Part shown: one piece after another, positions 59,633-64,000 of the stretch
How the letters are laid out: the number at the start of each line of letters is the position of its first letter
Position numbering within the stretch: position 1 is the first letter of the stretch
Assembly: GCA_944386805.1 (NCBI GenBank)
Contig: CALXCO010000005.1
Coordinates: forward strand, 26,980 to 90,979
Length of the DNA: 64,000 nt
Reading direction: 5' to 3'
Origin: an uncultured Clostridia bacterium
GTDB lineage: Bacteria > Bacillota > Clostridia > Oscillospirales > Ruminococcaceae
Program-made: the position numbers and the translations under genes
The notes under the pieces: generated by a model
Told to the model about the DNA's origin: nothing
Databases searched by the model: none
The model's input: the letters and a program-made list of their open reading frames with translations, nothing else

Positions 59633-60067
59633 TCAGTCTTCCTGTTCGATCGTCGTTTCCGCGGCAATCAGCAACAGACGTTTAAATTCTGCCCGCTCAT
59701 CGTCGGTCATCTTCTGGGTCATCCGCTGAAAACAGATGTCGATCTGCTCTTTGACAGCCGGGTAGACCTCCCATGCCTTTGGGGTGGGTCGGATATCGTA
59801 GGTCCGTTTATCCTTTGCGTTGGTCGATCGGACCATAAACCCCAGTTCTTCCAGTTTGGTGACCGTCTTGGCGATTACGCTCTTGTCCAGTCCCAGCCGT
59901 TTGGTCACTTCGTCCTGGGTCAGTACCTCGAAATCGCAGACGATCAGGATGATCACGGCCTGTGCCGCTGTAAGATCATACTGTGCACAGCCGTTGTTCA
60001 GCCAGATATGCGACTTTCGGTACAGAATCGAGATGGACTTGAAAGGACTTTCCATAATATTCGGCAT
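59633..60067 (-). CDS. MarR-family transcriptional regulator
   Basis: 144-residue winged-helix regulator. The recognition region is LTQDEVTKRLGLDKSVIAKT followed by VTKLEELGFMVRS and the wing TNAKDKRTYDIRPT. AAGGAGG fixes the ATG at 60067; the longer frame has no support. It is divergent from an MFS transporter, and two related palindromes occupy the shared promoter region, so it probably represses both genes and releases them on binding a small ligand. Confidence 0.92.
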   Translation of the reverse strand: MPNIMESPFKSISILYRKSHIWLNNGCAQYDLTAAQAVIILIVCDFEVLTQDEVTKRLGLDKSVIAKTVTKLEELGFMVRSTNAKDKRTYDIRPTPKAWEVYPAVKEQIDICFQRMTQKMTDDERAEFKRLLLIAAETTIEQED

Positions 60068-60095
60068 TTTGAAGACCTCCTTGCTGCTATAGAGT

Positions 60096-60124
60096 ATTAT
60101 ACCCGAATTTGGTGGCGTTTGCAA
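60096..60124 (-). promoter_or_regulatory. promoter of the MarR gene
   Basis: Minus strand: TTGCAA, 17-bp spacer, TATAAT. The -35 lies inside the operator at 60112-60125. Confidence 0.7.
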
Positions 60125-60125
60125 C
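60112..60125. promoter_or_regulatory. MarR box 1 (imperfect)
   Basis: GTGGCGTTTGCAAC, matching box 2 at 11 of 14 positions and covering the -35 of the MarR promoter. Confidence 0.55.
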
Positions 60126-60131
60126 CAGATG

Positions 60132-60159
60132 TTGACGCGGCGGTTTTTTGTGTTATTAT
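60132..60159 (+). promoter_or_regulatory. promoter of the MFS transporter gene
   Basis: TTGACG, 16-bp spacer, TATTAT, with box 2 at the predicted start site. Confidence 0.6.
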
Positions 60160-60168
60160 GAAAATATA

Positions 60169-60182
60169 GTGGCAATTGCCAC
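60169..60182. promoter_or_regulatory. MarR box 2 (perfect palindrome)
   Basis: GTGGCAATTGCCAC, 14 bp, just downstream of the MFS -10 element. Confidence 0.65.
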
Positions 60183-60217
60183 CAGTTTTCGATACAATCC
60201 AAAGGAGTGTTATGTAA

Positions 60218-61381
60218 ATGGAAAAACCCCAAAAAATCTGGAACAGAAAGTTTATCCTTCTGTTCATTACCAACCTGCTGGTTCTGGCGGCGTTTTACGC
60301 CTCTATCCCCATCATCCCCGTCTACTGCCAGGAAATCGGCATCACCGGTTCCAAGGTCGGCATCGTACTGACGGCGATGTCGGTCGCAACCATCCTCTTT
60401 CGTCCGATCGCCGGGTATCTGCTGGACAACTTTAACCGTTACCGCGTTTATCTGGTATTTCTGGCGCTGTTCTGCCTGTCGTTCCCGGCATTCATCGCCT
60501 TCCCGATTTTCGGCGCGCTGATTATTGTACGGCTGTATATGGGCGCTGTTTACTCGGTATGTGGTTCCGCGACGATGACGCTGGCCAGTGATGTGCTGCC
60601 TTTTGACAAAATCACCCAGGGCATCAGCCGGTTTGCCTTTACCATCTCAATCGGCATGGCAGTCGGTCCCTATGTCGGCATTCAGGTTCAGAACAATATG
60701 AGCAGCAAGGCTTCTTTCCTGACCGTTTTCGGGATTACCGTCGTAGCCTTTATCTGCGTGGCATGCTGCCGCATCCGCTACCCTAAAGTCGAACGCAAAA
60801 AATTCTCCATCAAAGATACGATTTATAAAACCGCCATTCCGTTTATGCTCAACATGATGTTCCTGATGATCCCCTACGGTGCGGTCATCGCCTACTCCTC
60901 CATCCTGGCACAGGAAAAAAATCTGACTTCCGTTCTTCCCTATTTCTACATCTTCCTCGTTGTCGGCATGCTGATCTCCAAACTGTCCACCCAGAAAATG
61001 ATAGATGCCGGTAAACACCGTGTGCTGGTCTATATCAGCCTGGTCATCCTGATCGCTACGATGATCAGCTATGTTTTCCTCGAAACCGGCGCACATCTGC
61101 TGATTGCCGGATTCTTCTTCGGCGTCGGCTACGGCATTTTGCAGCCGCTGTTCCAGTCCTTTGTCACCGGCACGACGCCCGCTCCCAAACGCGGCGTCGC
61201 AAATGCAACCTACATGCTGTCTTATGATATCGGCATCGGGATCGGTTCTCTGCTGATGGGCTTCCTTCAGGAAAGCATCGGCCTTTCGGCAGGCTTTGGC
61301 TGGACGGCAATTGCCTATCTGGTCGGCGGCATCATCTATATCGGTTATGCAGACCGGTATTACCGCACGCTGAAAGGATAA
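60218..61381 (+). CDS. major facilitator superfamily transporter
   Basis: 387-residue permease with twelve predicted transmembrane helices. The loop between helices 2 and 3 has the MFS motif form RPIAGYLLDNFNRYRVYLV, and helix 4 has RLYMGAVYSVCGSATMTLA. It resembles drug or metabolite efflux proteins of the MFS_1 class. An AAAGGAG ribosome site precedes the ATG. Divergent MarR control suggests export of a toxic or signalling compound; the substrate is unknown. Confidence 0.9.
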   Translation: MEKPQKIWNRKFILLFITNLLVLAAFYASIPIIPVYCQEIGITGSKVGIVLTAMSVATILFRPIAGYLLDNFNRYRVYLVFLALFCLSFPAFIAFPIFGALIIVRLYMGAVYSVCGSATMTLASDVLPFDKITQGISRFAFTISIGMAVGPYVGIQVQNNMSSKASFLTVFGITVVAFICVACCRIRYPKVERKKFSIKDTIYKTAIPFMLNMMFLMIPYGAVIAYSSILAQEKNLTSVLPYFYIFLVVGMLISKLSTQKMIDAGKHRVLVYISLVILIATMISYVFLETGAHLLIAGFFFGVGYGILQPLFQSFVTGTTPAPKRGVANATYMLSYDIGIGIGSLLMGFLQESIGLSAGFGWTAIAYLVGGIIYIGYADRYYRTLKG

Positions 61382-61403
61382 CTCCATTTTCCCTTCCCCA
61401 TAC

Positions 61404-61453
61404 AAAACAGGCGGTCAGAGGAACTAAGTGATGTTCCGCTGTCCGCCTGTTTT
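61404..61453. terminator. bidirectional terminator
   Basis: 11-bp perfect arms AAAACAGGCGG and CCGCCTGTTTT with an inner GGAAC/GTTCC stem, between convergent MFS and HAD genes. Confidence 0.85.
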
Positions 61454-61532
61454 ATTTATCTTCTATTTATATTTTATATTGTAGACTTTTCAACACCGGC
61501 CGGTCAAATGGGTGGAAAAAACTTCCGCCGTT

Positions 61533-62147
61533 TCAGGTCGATTTCTGCTCCGACTGGATGAGCAGCAGCTGTTTAATCAGTGCATAGTCGTTTTCAAACC
61601 GGATGGCATGCAGTCCGGCCCGGCGCGCACCTTCGACATTCTGCGGCATATCATCTATGAACAGACATTCATCCGGGCAAAGATGGTATTTGTTTACGAT
61701 ATAGTCGTAAATCTCCCGGTCAGGCTTCAGCATATGGATATCGGCTGAAACAACAACCCCGTCAAAATAATTTAATGGAAGGAATTTCGGAAAATAGGTA
61801 TAAAACGCGTCGCTTGCATTGGACAGAATATAGATTCCCAGCCCGCGCTCCCTGACAAATGAGCAGAACTCCGCTGCACCTTCCACCGGATTCATACAGA
61901 TGTACCAGTTGTCACAGCACTTTTTCAGTGCATCCCAGTATTGTTCCGGAACGCGCTGTTTGACCAGATCAAACCTGCCTTTGTCGGGAATATCGCCCCG
62001 GTCTCCCATCACCCATTCCGGACCCCAAAACAGTTCCCGGCGGATAATGTCCTTTGCCTGCTCGCTGTCACAGTACAAGTTGAGCGATACTTCCGGGTCA
62101 AAGGTCAACAGGACATTGCCCATATCCAGTATGACATTTCGAATCAT
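61533..62147 (-). CDS. HAD-family hydrolase, YihX-like
   Basis: 204-residue HAD hydrolase. Motif I VILDMGNVLLTF (the second Asp of DxD is replaced by Gly-Asn, as in the YihX/epoxide-hydrolase-like group), motif II YILSNAS, motif III Lys in MLKPDREIYD, and motif IV CLFIDDMPQNVEGAR. The small helical cap after motif I is typical. YihX of E. coli is an alpha-glucose-1-phosphatase, but substrates in this group vary. GGAAGGG precedes the ATG at 62147; the longer frame is not supported. It stands alone on the minus strand. Confidence 0.88.
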   Translation of the reverse strand: MIRNVILDMGNVLLTFDPEVSLNLYCDSEQAKDIIRRELFWGPEWVMGDRGDIPDKGRFDLVKQRVPEQYWDALKKCCDNWYICMNPVEGAAEFCSFVRERGLGIYILSNASDAFYTYFPKFLPLNYFDGVVVSADIHMLKPDREIYDYIVNKYHLCPDECLFIDDMPQNVEGARRAGLHAIRFENDYALIKQLLLIQSEQKST

Positions 62148-62303
62148 GTTGCTTTCCCTTCCTTTTCCATCGATGTCCGGTTCGCTGAACCTGTCATCAT
62201 TGTAGCACAAGTTTTCCGGTCAATCAACATGATCGTAAACCAACCGGCATTTCAAAAAATCAGTCCAAAATTGTTGTTTTTCTGAGGAGTGCGGCTTTTT
62301 CCA

Positions 62304-62332
62304 TTGACAGTGCATAATTTTCAGTGTATGAT
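62304..62332 (+). promoter_or_regulatory. promoter of the GH120-like gene
   Basis: TTGACA, 17-bp spacer, TATGAT; close to consensus. Confidence 0.7.
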
Positions 62333-62383
62333 GAAACTAAAATGTATCCATTATTTACGGAAAAGCAGAAACGGAGGATGTAT

Positions 62384-64000
62384 ATGAAAATTTATGTCGA
62401 CGCGAAAGCCGGCCGCGATGGCAACGGCACCCAGCAAATGCCCTTTAAGCATATCAACGATGCCGCCAAAATCGCACAGCCCGGCGATGAAGTCCTGGTT
62501 GCGCCGGGCGTCTACCGCGAGTATGTAAACCCCAAAAACGCCGGTACCGAAGATGCACGGATTACCTACCGCAGCACCCAGCCGCTGGGCGCTGTGATTA
62601 CCGGCGCTGAAGAGGTCAAGAGCTGGACGCCTTATCAGGGAAATGTATGGGTCTGCCGGATTGATAACTCGGTTTTTGGCGATTATAACCCCTATACGAC
62701 CTATGTCTACGGCGACTGGTATTTCGCCGGACGCAGCAAACATACCGGCGCCGTCTATCTCAATGATAAGATGATGTATGAGGCGGAAAGTCTGGACGCC
62801 TGCATCAAGGGCGAAGTGTATCCCTGCTCATGGGAGCCGGAAGCTTCGGTGTTTAAATGGTACGCCGAACAGGACGGCGGTGAAACGGTCATCTACGCGA
62901 ATTTTCAGGGCAAAAATCCGAACGAGGAAAATGTTGAAATCAACGTCCGCCGGGAATGTTTTATGCCCTCCGAAACCGGCATCGGCTATATCACCGTCAG
63001 CGGCTTCAACATCAACAAGGCGGCGACAACCTGGGCACCGCCTGCCGCTTATCAGGACGGCATGATCGGTCCCCACTGGTCCAAAGGCTGGATTATCGAG
63101 GACTGCGAAATCAGCAACAGCAAATGTGCCGGTATCTCGCTCGGCAAGTATCTTGACCCCGACAACAACCATTATTTTACATACAGGCATGTCAAAAGCC
63201 CGACCCAGATGGAACGTGACGCGGTCTGCCGCGGTCAGTACCACGGATGGCTCAAGGAAAAGGTCGGCAGCCATATCATCCGCCGCTGTAATATCCACAA
63301 CTGTGAACAGGGCGGCATTATCGGACGGATGGGCGGTGTATTTTCCATCATCGAGGATAACCATATCCACCATATCAACAATATGATGGAGCTGGGCGGC
63401 GCTGAAATCGCCGGTATTAAAATGCACGCCGCTATCGACGTCACCTTCCGCCGCAACTATATCCATCACTGCACGATGGGCATCTGGTGCGACTGGGAAG
63501 CACAGGGCACCCGTATCACCCAGAATCTGATGCACGACAACCAGATGCCGCCTTTCGCCAAACAGCTCAAAGGCGGTATGATGAGCCAGGATATCTTTGT
63601 CGAGGTCGGCCACGGTCCCACCCTGATCGACAACAATATCCTGCTGTCGGACGTTTCGCTGCGGATGGCGACCGAAGGGGTCGCGATGGTCCACAACCTG
63701 ATCTGCGGCGCCTTTACCTGCGTCGGCGGCGGAACCGGTCCCCGCTATACCCCTTACCATATGCCCCATCGCACCGAGGTGATGGGCTTTATGACGATTC
63801 TCCACGGCGACGACCGCTTCTATAACAATATCTTTGTCCAGAAATGGCCCGCCAAACCCTTTGTGACCCTGCGCGACAGTTCGGAAGGTACCGATCAGGA
63901 AAATCGTGAAGTCGGCACCCATGTGATGGATGACTATATCACCTACAACGAATGGATTAAAATGTTCGATATGGATTCCGAAACGCCCGATATGGTCAAG
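62384..64000 (+). CDS. GH120-type beta-xylosidase, right-handed beta-helix (partial, runs off the right edge)
   Basis: 539 residues are visible and the frame is still open at the window end. GGAGG lies 6 nt before the ATG. The sequence tracks GH120 beta-xylosidases such as Thermoanaerobacterium XylC from memory: VYREYVNPKNAGTEDARITY, VIYANFQGKNPNEENVEINV, IGPHWSKGWIIEDCEISN and IKMHAAIDVTFRRNYIHHC. The GH120 nucleophile Asp corresponds to D370 in WCDWEAQG and the acid/base Glu to E407 in FVEVGHGP. Between them is a ~14-residue insertion (around NQMPPFAKQLKGGMM) relative to XylC as I recall it. No signal peptide, so it is probably intracellular and acts on imported xylo-oligosaccharides. Confidence 0.85.
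   Translation, partial: MKIYVDAKAGRDGNGTQQMPFKHINDAAKIAQPGDEVLVAPGVYREYVNPKNAGTEDARITYRSTQPLGAVITGAEEVKSWTPYQGNVWVCRIDNSVFGDYNPYTTYVYGDWYFAGRSKHTGAVYLNDKMMYEAESLDACIKGEVYPCSWEPEASVFKWYAEQDGGETVIYANFQGKNPNEENVEINVRRECFMPSETGIGYITVSGFNINKAATTWAPPAAYQDGMIGPHWSKGWIIEDCEISNSKCAGISLGKYLDPDNNHYFTYRHVKSPTQMERDAVCRGQYHGWLKEKVGSHIIRRCNIHNCEQGGIIGRMGGVFSIIEDNHIHHINNMMELGGAEIAGIKMHAAIDVTFRRNYIHHCTMGIWCDWEAQGTRITQNLMHDNQMPPFAKQLKGGMMSQDIFVEVGHGPTLIDNNILLSDVSLRMATEGVAMVHNLICGAFTCVGGGTGPRYTPYHMPHRTEVMGFMTILHGDDRFYNNIFVQKWPAKPFVTLRDSSEGTDQENREVGTHVMDDYITYNEWIKMFDMDSETPDMVK

Noticed and set aside
61533..62147. HAD gene as the missing beta-phosphoglucomutase for the GH65 operon
   Set aside because: Motif I reads DMGNVL instead of the DxDG of phosphoglucomutases, and the protein fits the YihX-like phosphatases; it is also 9 kb away in a separate unit.

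Overview
The window looks like chromosome of a Gram-positive anaerobe of the Clostridia, most plausibly a gut member of the Oscillospiraceae/Ruminococcaceae. This is inference. It rests on lipoprotein substrate-binding proteins with Ser/Thr-rich linkers, YesN/LytS sensor pairs, choline-binding-type cell wall repeats, AGGAGG-type ribosome sites, a moderately high GC content, and several importers and phosphorylases for plant-derived or host-derived sugars. No phage, insertion sequence, CRISPR array, tRNA or rRNA was recognised.

Layout. 0-3.5 kb: THUMP RNA methyltransferase, hibernation factor HPF, a DUF2798 membrane protein and an unknown 149-residue protein, all on the minus strand. 3.8-10.7 kb: a plus-strand Ugp-like ABC importer operon (ATPase, two permeases, binding lipoprotein) carrying a nucleotide-pyrophosphatase-type phosphodiesterase and a HAD phosphatase. 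10.7-17.2 kb: an ECF sigma/membrane anti-sigma pair, a second sigma factor and two secreted proteins built from choline-binding-like repeats that share a promoter-like sequence. 17.4-23.8 kb: orphan yqeC, ftsH with a small coiled-coil partner, a TetR regulator, and an operon of zinc-ribbon/LRR membrane protein, XRE regulator and atypical Ser/Thr kinase. 24.1-29.3 kb: a putatively metal-regulated operon (ZIP transporter, small membrane protein, two CydDC-like ABC exporter halves, YgbA-like Cys-rich protein, DUF454 protein) behind two strong palindromes.

29.3-38.6 kb: an LplB/YtcP-type sugar importer with no ATPase of its own, a three-domain MBL-esterase-MBL enzyme, and a LytS-type kinase and YesN-type regulator encoded convergently. 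39-48.5 kb: an MglBAC importer followed by its own YesN regulator, LytS kinase and two membrane-anchored periplasmic binding proteins, which look like a multi-component sugar sensor. 48.5-58.1 kb: a LacI-controlled operon of binding protein, two permeases and two GH65 phosphorylases. 58.2-64 kb: malic enzyme, a MarR/MFS divergent pair with operators, a HAD phosphatase, and a GH120 beta-xylosidase-like gene that runs off the right edge.

How it fits together. Three CUT1 importers share a single visible MsmK/UgpC-type ATPase (3960-5006), so that ATPase may energise all three. Each of the four substrate-binding-protein genes is followed by a strong GC-rich hairpin without a U-tract, which probably stabilises the binding-protein mRNA or partly separates it from downstream genes. 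Intracellular phosphorolysis (GH65), xylosidase (GH120), phosphodiesterase and esterase genes supply the catabolic side.
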